Under the pieces are notes generated by a model that had not been told where the DNA came from, ran no database searches, and was given only the letters and a program-made list of their open reading frames with translations. Below, piece after piece: positions 43,771 to 53,493 of a DNA stretch of 64,000 bases. The translations under genes and the position numbers were made by a program. The first letter of the stretch is position 1; each line of letters opens with the position of its first letter. Source of the stretch: Lwoffella lincolnii (GTDB taxonomy: Bacteria > Pseudomonadota > Gammaproteobacteria > Pseudomonadales > Moraxellaceae). The stretch is from assembly GCF_002014765.1 (NCBI RefSeq), contig NZ_MUYT01000008.1:35068-99067 (forward strand), given 5' to 3'.

Positions 43771-46179
43771 TTAAAACTGACTGTGTAAGCTTACCCCCAT
43801 GTGTTGCCTTTTATGCGATTTTTGCCATTGCCCTTGATAATCTAAAGTGATATTAATATTGGGTGTTAGGTTCATGCCAAGCCCCATGCCTGCCAATAGG
43901 CTTGTTTGTGCAATGTCATCACCTGATATGCTAAATTTTTTATTTGGATTAACACCAAAGGCTGTGGTTGTTTGCGTGCGACGACTACCATTTTCTAACA
44001 TACCTGCCAACATGCCATCTATAAAGACAACGTGATTTAAAGGCTGTTTAAATCGCATGCCAAACATAGAATACAAGCTTTTATGGCTGTTATCATCAAC
44101 ATGTAAATTTAAGATATTATTGCCTGTTTCTTGATAAGCAGGAGAATTGACTTGAACATAATCTAGCGTAGCGAAGGGCGTTAAGTGCTTATCTTTTGTG
44201 CCTATTTGGTATGATACGCCAATACCCGCTTGTTTACTATGGGCTTGATATTTGCCATTTGTAGAAATGGTGGTATTGGATAAGGTGAGTTTGCGAGTGG
44301 CATCAATATCGCTTTTACCCCCACCGACATAGCCATGTAACTGGGTATTGCCATTATGAAATCCTGTATAGAAAATAGCCTGAGTGGTTTTGGCTTTTAG
44401 GTCATGGTAAGCAAGTGATTTTTTGCTGTCAACTTGGCTGGATATCTTACCAAGAATCAAACCTAATTTAATCTGCCCAAAATTACCATCAATACCTGCC
44501 ATGACACCTTTATCTGTTTTATCAAATCCTAATAGTCCATTAGTTGGATTATCTTGAGAGCTTGTGTTATTAATGATGTTCGCCCATAAGTGACTGCCTT
44601 GTTGTGTGTGATGCAAAGCCAAAGGGGCATATTGATGTGATTGTGCGATGAGATGATTTACTTTTCCACCAATTATTGGTTGCATTTGAACTATGGTTTG
44701 GTTAATTTGATTTATGTTACCTTGATTTTGTAAGTTTTGGGCGTATAAATTTAAAGCATTACCCAGTGGGTTTTTAGGGTCAGCTAAAAAATCATCTAAT
44801 GTCTCCGTTAGATTTAGTAGAGAATATTGTTTTTGGTCTTTAGCCATTTTGCTTAGGTTGACTTCAGGAGATTTTAGCTTGGTAGTCAGATGTACCGCAT
44901 TGTCCTGATAATCTAAGGTCAATAATGGGTTGGCAATCTGATTGCCTTGGCTGTCTAGTACGTTAAATGCCTCTTTAGCAAACTGTCCTTTTAAGGTTTT
45001 GGCTTTGATGATATTTTGCCATATATGGTCATTATCCCTTACGCTGCCATCGAGCAACTGTTTGATGGCATCTTGAGCTTTGATTGTTAACCCACCGTTA
45101 CTAATGTCTGCTGTGCCTGTAACGTTGAGCTTGCCATAGTCATTTTTATCATTTAAAGACAGATGTAATGTTTGGTTTGCTCCAAGAGTATAATCACCAT
45201 TAATTTTTAAAGTACCTGATTCTAAGATGGTATTGCCAGTCCATTGTTTGCTGTTAGCATCTATGTTCAGCGTGCCTGTGCCTTTTTTGTGAAAGGTTTC
45301 TCCTGTTAATTTAGCAACTGCATTGAGTGTGGCATCATGGTCGCTAATCATGGTAAGATTTTTCAAAGTTGCTGTATCGCTATCTTTAAATCCATCAAAC
45401 AACGTACTTGTTGGTTTCTCAGATAAAGTTAAGGCACTATCCGTTAGAGTAAATTTTGCGATATTATCGCCTGTTTTGTTAATGTCTTTAATTTCAAGAC
45501 TGGCGTTATCAATATTAACACTACCATGGTTTATGTTTAAAACATTTGAATATAACTCTGATTTATTTTTAATGTCTAATTTACCAATACCATTTGTACC
45601 ATTTGCCCCAACACTTAAACTTTCAGTTGCCATGACAATAGCATGGTCATCTGCAACGACACTGCCAGTACTATGATATTCTTGTCCTAGATTGATATGT
45701 TTAGCAGCAACATTTGACCCATCACCTATGATGTTAATCTCTCCTGTACCACCGCCGATGCCTCCTACAATCAATGCTTCACTGGCGGTTAAGGTTTGTC
45801 CGTTTTTGACATTTACCTTACCCACTGCATCACGCCCAATACCAAGTTTGATGTTACTTCCTGATACCACGCCACCACCTTGTATCTCTAAAGTGGTGGT
45901 ATCATAGCCTCTCGTACCAATCAAAATTTCTTTTCTAGTGGTACTGGCATCTTCTCCTTGGGGTAATGTTAATGTCAGTGAACCGCCTTCACTGATGGTG
46001 ATGGTACTCTCATTTGATAATAAAATTGTGTCATCATGTTCTTTGGCGGTGTTGATTTCTTGTGTTCTGGTGTACCTTTCAATGGCAATGGCTTGCGTAC
46101 TTAATGCTGATAAGATGGTAATGCTTAATGTGGTCAAAGACAGCTTACCTATAATTTGGGTACGGTGGTTAGATGGCAT
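43771..46179 (-). CDS. Autotransporter (type Va) adhesin-like outer membrane protein
   Basis: The 802-residue protein has a signal peptide (about 1-32, ending TQAIA), a passenger of beta-helix-type repeats (VNVKNGQTLTASEALIVGG, GKLDIKNKSELYSN, GTGTLNIDANSKQWTG, a pertactin-like TGNTILESGTLKI), and a C-terminal autotransporter barrel (about 530-802) with GVMAGIDGNFGQIKLGLILG and a terminal Phe (HSQF). No serine protease motif is seen in the passenger, so an adhesin or surface-display role is likelier than a secreted protease. It is divergent from the TonB operon across a region with Fur-box-like sequences. Confidence 0.88.
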   Translation of the reverse strand: MPSNHRTQIIGKLSLTTLSITILSALSTQAIAIERYTRTQEINTAKEHDDTILLSNESTITISEGGSLTLTLPQGEDASTTRKEILIGTRGYDTTTLEIQGGGVVSGSNIKLGIGRDAVGKVNVKNGQTLTASEALIVGGIGGGTGEINIIGDGSNVAAKHINLGQEYHSTGSVVADDHAIVMATESLSVGANGTNGIGKLDIKNKSELYSNVLNINHGSVNIDNASLEIKDINKTGDNIAKFTLTDSALTLSEKPTSTLFDGFKDSDTATLKNLTMISDHDATLNAVAKLTGETFHKKGTGTLNIDANSKQWTGNTILESGTLKINGDYTLGANQTLHLSLNDKNDYGKLNVTGTADISNGGLTIKAQDAIKQLLDGSVRDNDHIWQNIIKAKTLKGQFAKEAFNVLDSQGNQIANPLLTLDYQDNAVHLTTKLKSPEVNLSKMAKDQKQYSLLNLTETLDDFLADPKNPLGNALNLYAQNLQNQGNINQINQTIVQMQPIIGGKVNHLIAQSHQYAPLALHHTQQGSHLWANIINNTSSQDNPTNGLLGFDKTDKGVMAGIDGNFGQIKLGLILGKISSQVDSKKSLAYHDLKAKTTQAIFYTGFHNGNTQLHGYVGGGKSDIDATRKLTLSNTTISTNGKYQAHSKQAGIGVSYQIGTKDKHLTPFATLDYVQVNSPAYQETGNNILNLHVDDNSHKSLYSMFGMRFKQPLNHVVFIDGMLAGMLENGSRRTQTTTAFGVNPNKKFSISGDDIAQTSLLAGMGLGMNLTPNINITLDYQGQWQKSHKRQHMGVSLHSQF

Positions 46180-46238
46180 ACAACACTCCTGATACGATAA
46201 AAGATATTGGATAGTCTTTAATTTATCATAAATGTAAT

Positions 46239-46275
46239 AATAATGATAATATTAATGAAAATAATTATCATTATT
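46239..46275. promoter_or_regulatory. Two adjoining Fur-box-like sequences
   Basis: Against the consensus GATAATGATAATCATTATC, bases 46257-46275 match at 15 of 19 positions and 46239-46257 at 14 of 19 (aligned by eye). They adjoin in a 224-bp divergent intergenic region between the autotransporter gene and the six-gene TonB operon. Fur would repress both under iron sufficiency. The AT-rich setting makes chance matches easier, so this is a strong candidate rather than proof. Confidence 0.65.
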
Positions 46276-46403
46276 ATTGTGTTGTTTTAGATAATTGTGC
46301 ATAATACTAAATATACGGCGTATCAATGATGTGCTTACTTAATCATTATTTAAGCGTATAAACAAAACTGTCCAAACGTATCAGGTGATATGGTAGAGAG
46401 CGA

Positions 46404-47201
46404 ATGAGTAGTCAATATTTTAATACAGACATGTTAAAGACCATCATGAAATATTACCCAAAACATCAATTACTATTCGGTATTGGGGTATTAGCTTTGA
46501 TAACCGCCTGTGGTGGTGATGACAATCATGTGGATAGCAATAAAATAACATCATCAAAACCAGCTTTAACAACAGACATCACCACTAACCCCAACATAAA
46601 TCATTCACAGTCTTTATCACCCCAATCTCATCTAGACATCAATGCCACAGGTGTTAATTTGTGTGCTGATGAAACCAGTAACCATAAAGACTGCACCAAA
46701 CTTAGCAATGATTGGCAAAATCTAAAGCAAGATGCACAAATAAAAGCAGGCAAGCCATTGTCATATCAGCACATAAAAATAACAAATAGTCATGATGAAT
46801 GTATACAAGATGTCAACACCAAACAATATTGGGAAAAGAAAACCACCACCAATAAAGACAAACGTTACACTTTTTCTGAAGCTGAAAATTATGTTAAAGC
46901 ACTAAATGCACGGCGTTATTGTGGGCAAGATAACTGGCGACTGCCACAAATCTATGAATTGTATGCCTTAGTTGACTTTGGTAAAAATCCAAAAACTCAA
47001 GAACCCATTGATGATTTTTTCGCCAATGATTTGCCAGTAAGTGATGCTGATGAAGTGAGATATTGGTCAGCAACCATCAGTGCTGATGATTATACCCATG
47101 AACACACAGCTTGGTTAAAAACACTACAACTGAGACCATACCTTAGCCAAGGTAAACATGGTCGCAATACCCAGCATGCCGTACGTGCTGTTACTGATTA
47201 A
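46404..47201 (+). CDS. DUF1566 (Lcl C-terminal domain) lipoprotein
   Basis: The first gene of the operon. The 265-residue product has a lipoprotein signal with ALITACGG; the lipid-modified Cys is at about residue 36. A second ATG at 46446 would give a more typical signal peptide. A Ser/Thr/Asn-rich segment follows, then a C-terminal DUF1566/Lcl domain with YTFSEAENYVKALNARRYCG, DNWRLPQIYELYALVD and YWSATISADD, ending in AVRAVTD. The domain is of the carbohydrate/collagen-binding Lcl type but no ligand is known. Presumably membrane- or surface-anchored. Confidence 0.8.
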   Translation: MSSQYFNTDMLKTIMKYYPKHQLLFGIGVLALITACGGDDNHVDSNKITSSKPALTTDITTNPNINHSQSLSPQSHLDINATGVNLCADETSNHKDCTKLSNDWQNLKQDAQIKAGKPLSYQHIKITNSHDECIQDVNTKQYWEKKTTTNKDKRYTFSEAENYVKALNARRYCGQDNWRLPQIYELYALVDFGKNPKTQEPIDDFFANDLPVSDADEVRYWSATISADDYTHEHTAWLKTLQLRPYLSQGKHGRNTQHAVRAVTD

Positions 47202-47275
47202 TCAGCAATTTTGTAAATAATTATTTTGTAAATAATTATCCGTGATAACTGCCATTATTCATTAAGGATTTATTC

Positions 47276-47821
47276 ATGTATTCATTAACGCCAACACTAA
47301 AACAACAGCTAAAGATGGGAGGTGTTGTTTTGATGATTTTTCTAGGTGGCACACAACTGGCACAGGCTGACTGTTTTGATTTACCTAAAACCACCCCCAG
47401 CAGTCGCTTTACGCCTATAGGTGATGGTTCAAAAATCAAAGACACAAAAACCAACATTATTTGGCAACGTTGTGCCATTGGGCAAACATGGGATAACACT
47501 TCTCAAAACTGTGTAGGTAATGCCACAGTATTTAATAGTTGGCAGACCGCTTTACAATCAGTAGCTAGCATGGGAAAGAACACTTATTTACCCAATGTAA
47601 AGCAATTGATGAGTTTGGTTGAGCATGCTTGCCATGGGCCCGCCATCAATGAATCGGTATTTAAAGGATTTGACAAACAAGATGATGCAACATGGTACTG
47701 GTCATCAACACCTGACATGGCTGATGATAATAATGTGTATGCACTCAATTCTCATTCAGGAACAATCAGAAGTGTGGGTAAAAATTCAACTGGTGTGGTT
47801 CGAGCAGTGGTTTTTGAGTAA
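47276..47821 (+). CDS. Secreted DUF1566-domain protein
   Basis: The 181-residue precursor has a signal peptide (about 1-31, ending AQA) with no lipobox, then Cys-containing DUF1566 sequence: IKDTKTNIIWQRCAIGQTWD, TFNSW-like VFNSWQTALQSV, NTYLPNVKQLMSLVEHAC, ATWYWSSTPDM and a C-terminal VRAVVFE. Four Cys residues in the mature part suggest disulfides, fitting DsbA nearby. AAGGA precedes the ATG. It is a paralogue in domain terms of the previous gene. Confidence 0.8.
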   Translation: MYSLTPTLKQQLKMGGVVLMIFLGGTQLAQADCFDLPKTTPSSRFTPIGDGSKIKDTKTNIIWQRCAIGQTWDNTSQNCVGNATVFNSWQTALQSVASMGKNTYLPNVKQLMSLVEHACHGPAINESVFKGFDKQDDATWYWSSTPDMADDNNVYALNSHSGTIRSVGKNSTGVVRAVVFE

Positions 47822-47916
47822 GGCAGACGCTATGTACAGCCTGAAGTTACCTAAAAACCACATACCAATCACATGGTTTTCAAAGTTTGACAGACATCAT
47901 CGGATAATAAATCCTT

Positions 47917-48882
47917 ATGAATATTGATAAACCTTTAGATGTACCAATCTCCATATTGATGATGGCTGTTATTTTTGCTGTCATATTAATGGGGTGTGCC
48001 TCAGACTACTCATTAAACCATTGGGAAAACCATCAATCTAATCAACACATAAAACAGCTTGAGCAGACACAAAGCACACATTCAAATCTAGAGTTATCAA
48101 CCCTGATAAATAAATCACAAATTTTTGTGGCAGGAAGCCATGAACGCATGACGTTTGATGAATTTGTAACATATTTGGCAGATAAAGATTATTTAATTTT
48201 AGGGGAATATCACAACAATGCCACTCAGCATCAATTGGCATTAGCATTATTGCAAGCCCTGCATGGTCAACGAAAACAAGGCAGTCTATTACTGGAGATG
48301 TTACGCATCGACCAGCAACCGTTAATAGATAAGATACAACAAAACCCCCAAATGCTTAACCATCAATCATTAAAAACTGCTCTAAATTGGCAAAATTCAT
48401 GGGACTGGTCAATATATGGTGATTTAGTGAAACACCCATTTATTCATAACTATAATCTCATTGCCACCAATTTGACCAATGATGAAGTTCAAATACTCAT
48501 GCAAGGAGCGTATCCCATTAAAGGAAATAAATCAACCAGTTCGCATATTCAAAATACCATTAAAGAACATATTCTAGCCAACCATTCGATAGGTTCAAGT
48601 AAAGCACTAAGTCAAACCCAACAACAAATTGTAGACCACATGGTACAGGTTCAACAGTTTCGTGATAGACGCATGGCAGAAAAACTACTATCAGCAAAAC
48701 AACCTGCATTTTTATTAACAGGTAATCTTCATGCAGATAAGCATATTGGCGTTCCCATACATGTGTTAGATATCACCGAAAAAATGCCCAATAAACCCAA
48801 TGGTGCTGTGATTGTAATGGTGAATGAGCTGACAGAAGCTGACAGTAAGGAAGCTGACTTTATTTGGGTAATTAATGATTAA
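47917..48882 (+). CDS. ChaN-family lipoprotein
   Basis: The 321-residue product has a lipobox LMGCAS (Cys about residue 27) and the ChaN/PF04187 core: YLILGEYHNNATQHQLALALL, LLLEMLRIDQQPLID, WDWSIYGDLV and ALLTGNLH-like FLLTGNLHADKHIGVPIHVL. Campylobacter ChaN binds haem and lies beside iron-uptake genes, so a haem role here is reasonable but inferred. Ribosome-binding site weak (GGATAA). It belongs to the same strand and operon as the receptor. Confidence 0.82.
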   Translation: MNIDKPLDVPISILMMAVIFAVILMGCASDYSLNHWENHQSNQHIKQLEQTQSTHSNLELSTLINKSQIFVAGSHERMTFDEFVTYLADKDYLILGEYHNNATQHQLALALLQALHGQRKQGSLLLEMLRIDQQPLIDKIQQNPQMLNHQSLKTALNWQNSWDWSIYGDLVKHPFIHNYNLIATNLTNDEVQILMQGAYPIKGNKSTSSHIQNTIKEHILANHSIGSSKALSQTQQQIVDHMVQVQQFRDRRMAEKLLSAKQPAFLLTGNLHADKHIGVPIHVLDITEKMPNKPNGAVIVMVNELTEADSKEADFIWVIND

Positions 48883-48963
48883 TCTACCACATTTGTTTTT
48901 TTTCATCATGTGGCTCATATGCTCATCACATAGCCAAATCCATGTTTAGATTGGATAATTAAC

Positions 48964-51123
48964 ATGTTCAAGCAAAAATATTTATCAGTTCTATCTTTAT
49001 TATTTATAACATCATACCCAGTTTGGGCAAAAAACAACGTGCCAGTTTTGATAAATACTGCTCCCATCATTGATAAACAGCCAAATTTTACAAATTGGCA
49101 TGATGATTTACGCCTTGATGATTATGAATGGTTGGTTCACGATGCCAAAGCAGTAAAACATGGACTAATACAAGAAGATGCCCATGCAAATACAATTTTA
49201 GACTTAACCTTAGCTGATACCCTCATTGAAGAGATGAAACAACGTCAAGTTAAGCAACCCAAGTGGGAATATTGGCAACATGGGAAATTTGTCTTTAAAA
49301 AATCGCTGGTTGGTATGCCTAAATTTTATTATCAACCCAAAATAGAAAATAAAAGTTTACCCAATGCTTGGCGACCATTATGGCAAGGTGACAAACAAAA
49401 ATCAGTGATGAATTTTTATGACATAAAATACCCAAAAATAAATTCAACTGGTACTCATGTTGCTATTGGCTATGATACCAAAGGTAACGAAAATTATCAG
49501 ATAGCCATTACTTCATTAAACCAAACCAATCAACAAATAACCCCTATCATTTTTGATGATACTAATGGTGATTTTGTTTGGCTAAATGATGACACTTTAC
49601 TGTATGTTAACCAAGCAGGCAATGAAGTATTGGCATATTCGCTAAAAACCAAACAAAGTACCAGTATACATAAAAGTCATTATGGGCTTTATGTCAGTTT
49701 GAGTACAGCAAGCTCAGATGAATATGTATTCATCACCATAAATAGTCAAACATCAGGAGAAGTTTGGTATTTAGATAAAAAAGTCAATCGTTTAATACCC
49801 ACCCTATTTAAAGCAAGAACCCCCAACGTGGAATATTATTTAGACCATAATAAAAATGGAGGATTTTATCTTAAAACTAATGGTGATAGGCAGGGAAATT
49901 CCATGCCTAATTTTACTTTTTATCAAATGAATTCTTTATCTGATGATGAATTAGATAAATGGCGGACAGTTTTTACCCCAAAACAAAACCAAAGTTTCGA
50001 AAGTTTTTTTATCACAGGTGATTGGCTGATTATTAAGTTAAAAGAAAATGGGGTAACGACATTACTTTATCGACCCATTGAAAATAATTCTGATTCTAAC
50101 CAATCAAATCAATCAATGTGGCACAAGTTAGAATTACCGAAAGAGCATGCCACGGTATGGCTACAAAGTAGCGGGTTCAGTGAGAACTTAGGTGAACTTA
50201 ATTTTGGCAAAAACCTACTGAGAGTTGGTTATACATCAATGACCACACCGAAAACCGTTCTTACTTATCAATTAAATACAGGTCAATTACTTAATAAACC
50301 AAGTAATTTAGACTCTTCTGTAACAAGCCAACGGCTTATCGCCAAAAGCAAGGATAACACCCCTATTCCCATTACCTTGGTGTATAAAAAATCACAAGTT
50401 GGGTCAACTCAGTTACCGCAATTAATAGACAGACCCTTACTGGTTTATGGTTATGGGGCGTATGGGCATAGCTTAAATCCGATGTATGGTATGGGTTACA
50501 AAAGTCTATTGGATAGAGGATTTGTGTATGCTTTGGTACATGTGCGAGGGGGTGGTGAGCTAGGAGAAGCATGGCATCATGCAGGGCAAGGTTTAAATAA
50601 GCCAAACAGTTTTGCTGATTTTATTGCCGCCACACAATTTTTACAGAAACAAGGCATCAGCACACCACAAAAAACCTTTGCCATGGGCGAAAGTGCAGGT
50701 GGATTATTGATAGCTAACGCATGTGTACAAGCATCTCAGCTGTATCGGGGCTGTGTGCTACATATGCCTTTGCTTGATGTTTTATCTCCTATGTTAAGAA
50801 AGGGGGTAATTTTACCCAAAAGTGAATATGAAGAATGGGGCAATCCAACCAATAAGCATGCTTATAATATCATCAAAAGCTATAGCCCATATGAGATATT
50901 AACACCCAAGGTCTATCCTAATATGTTGGTGATTGTAGGACAAGAAGATGTCAGAAGTACGCCTACGGAGGCATTAAAATTTGTGGCGAAGTTACGTTCA
51001 ATGAATGAATCAGACAATCATGTGTTATTAAAAGTGCATGATGGTGGACATAAAACAGGCGATGGAAGAATGATGAACAATGCCCTATCTTATGCGTTTA
51101 TGTTAGATATATTACAGCAATAA
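48964..51123 (+). CDS. Exported prolyl-oligopeptidase-family (S9A, oligopeptidase B-like) peptidase
   Basis: The 719-residue protein begins with a signal peptide (about 1-22, ending VWA), then a seven-bladed propeller-like region and an alpha/beta-hydrolase domain with the S9 triad: GESAGGLLIANA (Ser577), GQEDVRSTP (Asp662) and HDGGHKTGDG (His696). YGYGAYGHSLNP and ALVHVRGGGELGEAWH are S9A hallmarks. Cytoplasmic oligopeptidase B lacks a signal peptide, so periplasmic targeting is unusual. It lies between a ChaN lipoprotein and a TonB-dependent receptor, hinting that imported ligand is trimmed by it. Confidence 0.9.
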   Translation: MFKQKYLSVLSLLFITSYPVWAKNNVPVLINTAPIIDKQPNFTNWHDDLRLDDYEWLVHDAKAVKHGLIQEDAHANTILDLTLADTLIEEMKQRQVKQPKWEYWQHGKFVFKKSLVGMPKFYYQPKIENKSLPNAWRPLWQGDKQKSVMNFYDIKYPKINSTGTHVAIGYDTKGNENYQIAITSLNQTNQQITPIIFDDTNGDFVWLNDDTLLYVNQAGNEVLAYSLKTKQSTSIHKSHYGLYVSLSTASSDEYVFITINSQTSGEVWYLDKKVNRLIPTLFKARTPNVEYYLDHNKNGGFYLKTNGDRQGNSMPNFTFYQMNSLSDDELDKWRTVFTPKQNQSFESFFITGDWLIIKLKENGVTTLLYRPIENNSDSNQSNQSMWHKLELPKEHATVWLQSSGFSENLGELNFGKNLLRVGYTSMTTPKTVLTYQLNTGQLLNKPSNLDSSVTSQRLIAKSKDNTPIPITLVYKKSQVGSTQLPQLIDRPLLVYGYGAYGHSLNPMYGMGYKSLLDRGFVYALVHVRGGGELGEAWHHAGQGLNKPNSFADFIAATQFLQKQGISTPQKTFAMGESAGGLLIANACVQASQLYRGCVLHMPLLDVLSPMLRKGVILPKSEYEEWGNPTNKHAYNIIKSYSPYEILTPKVYPNMLVIVGQEDVRSTPTEALKFVAKLRSMNESDNHVLLKVHDGGHKTGDGRMMNNALSYAFMLDILQQ

Positions 51124-51196
51124 TGCAATAAAAATGCTGCCATAATCAAACACATGACTACCTGAAAATTTTTAAAAACTAATCCTTGGTAAACCC

Positions 51197-53470
51197 ATGA
51201 ATAAAATAACCACCACTTTTATATTAATACTCATTACCACCGCACAGACCAAGGCGAATGATGGTCATCATGACGCATTTAAAACGATAATCTTAGATGA
51301 AGTTAGCGTCCATGCACAAGAAAATAAAAAGGAGCATAAACTATTTGAAAAAGCTGGTTCAGTATCTAGTATTCATGAAAAACAAATAGAAGAAAGTGTT
51401 ACAGGACTTGATAGCGTGATACGGGCATTACCTGGTACATTTACCTATATGGATACAAACCAAGGCACATTGCAGGTAAATGTGCGTGGTATGACGGGTT
51501 TTGGGCGAGTGAATACCTTGATTGATGGTGTCCCACAGACTTTATTTGGAATAACAGCAAGTAGCGAAGATGATAAAGGCTTTCATGAGGGTGGTGCAGG
51601 TACGTCCAGTACCTTTGGTGCGGTCATTGACCCCAATTTTTTAGTAGGAGCAGACATTCATAGAGGAGGAATGGTGGGTGCTGGTGGCATGAATGCGTTG
51701 ATGGGCAATGCCAATTTTCGCACATTAGATGTGGAAGATGTGTTAACAAATGAACAACATTTTGGTGGGCAACTAAAATACAGTCATGGCAACAATAAAT
51801 TGGGCAGCAATGCCATGATTGCCTTGGCAACTAAAATACCAATGAGTCAGGGAAAATTGGGAGCAGTGTTGGCCTTAAGTGGTGCAAATAAAGGCACAGA
51901 CTATCAACGTGGTGATGGTAAATCAGCAAGCAGTAACGCTTATGCTGTTTCAAATGTACAAAAGCCCCGCTCCTATTTAGCAAAAATAAACTATCAAAAT
52001 GATAATCATAAAACCACATTATCTGTCAGAGATTATGATTTAAATAGTGGCGGAAGAGTTTTAAGCAGTCAATCTTATGGACTGAATTATCGTTATGCAC
52101 CAAGTCAAACTGATTTATCTAATTGGATTGACCTATCATTTTTGGCAAACATGACAATAAATGAACAGACATTAAATCCATCTGCCAAGTACTTTCAGTT
52201 AGACAAAGCAAAAAGCATCAATCGCTCAAGCCTGATTGATGTTAATAATACCAGTTATTTTTATCCTAAATTCGCTGACATCAGTACCACCATTGGGGTA
52301 TCTTTGCAACAAAATGACTACCAAAGACAAGTTCAAGGACAGAATAATGACAATGAAATTCACACCCCTTTTGCTCCAACAGGCAAACAAACCATTTTAG
52401 GTTATTATATGAATAACACCTTAGAAAAAGGAAAATATACATTGGATTGGTCTGTGGGGCATACTCAAAGTAAGTTCAATGGTTTTAAGCCTGCATGTGG
52501 TGAGGTGGCGGGCATTGTGGTTCGTTGTTTTCCACAAGGTGAGGCGACTATTAATAAAAAAGATAACAAAACACAAGCAAAAATTCAGTTATCAGCACAT
52601 ATCAACGATTGGTTTCGCCCATTTATTAGCCACGCTCAAACCAGTCGTATGCCCAATATTCAAGAAGTATTTTTTAATAATGAAGGGGGCGGATCGATGA
52701 ACCCATTTTTGCGTCCAGAAGTCGCCAAAACCAATGAGATTGGCTTTAACACACTAAAAACAGGCGTGTTTAAGGATAATGATACTTTAGGAATCAAAGC
52801 GGTGCATTTTAATAGCCGTATTGATGATTATATTCATGTACAGTCATTTTATTTAAAAAAAGATGGCAACTTGTCTAATAATATCAACGATGCCAACGCC
52901 AGCTTCCATGCCAAACTGGCGGTAAATTCTGTTAAACCTGTTTACAGCCATGGTTACGAATTAACTGCTAATTATACCGCATCCCCTATTTTTGGCACAT
53001 TATCTTTTACTCGCATTCAGTCTGACCAACCTGTTGATAGCCACTCAGGGCATAGTGACTTTGGGTTTTCAGGTGGTGCAACAAGCCGTTTACCAGAATC
53101 CTATTGGACACTAAATGTTGGCACAAAAGGCTTTAATGAGAAACTTCAGCTTGCTAGTACGTTGAGATACTATGGTAAAAATGTTCGTTTAAGACCTGAT
53201 GGTCTGCAGTCAGATGATGGCATAACCACTTATAAATTACAGACCTTACCTACAGCCCCCATTATCACTGACTTAAACATGTCATATCAGTTTAACAAAA
53301 ATACATCGGTATATTTAGGGGTAGAAAATGTTTTTGATAAGCTCTATATTCACCCATTAAACCGCCAAAATTCAAATAACGAACAATATGGTGAAGACGG
53401 TGAAAGTTTTTTATTTAATAACTATGCCAGAGGGCGGACAGTAAAAATTGGAGCAAATTTACGATTCTAG
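51197..53470 (+). CDS. TonB-dependent outer membrane receptor, HasR-like features
   Basis: The 757-residue receptor has a signal peptide (about 1-20), a possible TonB box in ILDEVSV, a plug domain with LDSVIRALPGTFTYMD, VNVRGMTGFGRVNTLIDGVP and VIDPNFLVGADIHRG, and a beta-barrel ending in RTVKIGANLRF. The plug sequence recalls haemophore/haem receptors such as HasR (from memory, not aligned). The haem-receptor FRAP/NPNL region reads SRMPNIQEVFF...NPFLRPE without the intervening His. The ligand is therefore uncertain. It is followed 23 bp later by tonB. Confidence 0.9.
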   Translation: MNKITTTFILILITTAQTKANDGHHDAFKTIILDEVSVHAQENKKEHKLFEKAGSVSSIHEKQIEESVTGLDSVIRALPGTFTYMDTNQGTLQVNVRGMTGFGRVNTLIDGVPQTLFGITASSEDDKGFHEGGAGTSSTFGAVIDPNFLVGADIHRGGMVGAGGMNALMGNANFRTLDVEDVLTNEQHFGGQLKYSHGNNKLGSNAMIALATKIPMSQGKLGAVLALSGANKGTDYQRGDGKSASSNAYAVSNVQKPRSYLAKINYQNDNHKTTLSVRDYDLNSGGRVLSSQSYGLNYRYAPSQTDLSNWIDLSFLANMTINEQTLNPSAKYFQLDKAKSINRSSLIDVNNTSYFYPKFADISTTIGVSLQQNDYQRQVQGQNNDNEIHTPFAPTGKQTILGYYMNNTLEKGKYTLDWSVGHTQSKFNGFKPACGEVAGIVVRCFPQGEATINKKDNKTQAKIQLSAHINDWFRPFISHAQTSRMPNIQEVFFNNEGGGSMNPFLRPEVAKTNEIGFNTLKTGVFKDNDTLGIKAVHFNSRIDDYIHVQSFYLKKDGNLSNNINDANASFHAKLAVNSVKPVYSHGYELTANYTASPIFGTLSFTRIQSDQPVDSHSGHSDFGFSGGATSRLPESYWTLNVGTKGFNEKLQLASTLRYYGKNVRLRPDGLQSDDGITTYKLQTLPTAPIITDLNMSYQFNKNTSVYLGVENVFDKLYIHPLNRQNSNNEQYGEDGESFLFNNYARGRTVKIGANLRF

Positions 53471-53493
53471 AAAGTATGGTTTAAATAACATAT

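Noticed and set aside
43771..46179. Autotransporter as a secreted serine protease
   Set aside because: No GDSGS-type or subtilisin triad is visible in the passenger, which looks like a beta-helix.
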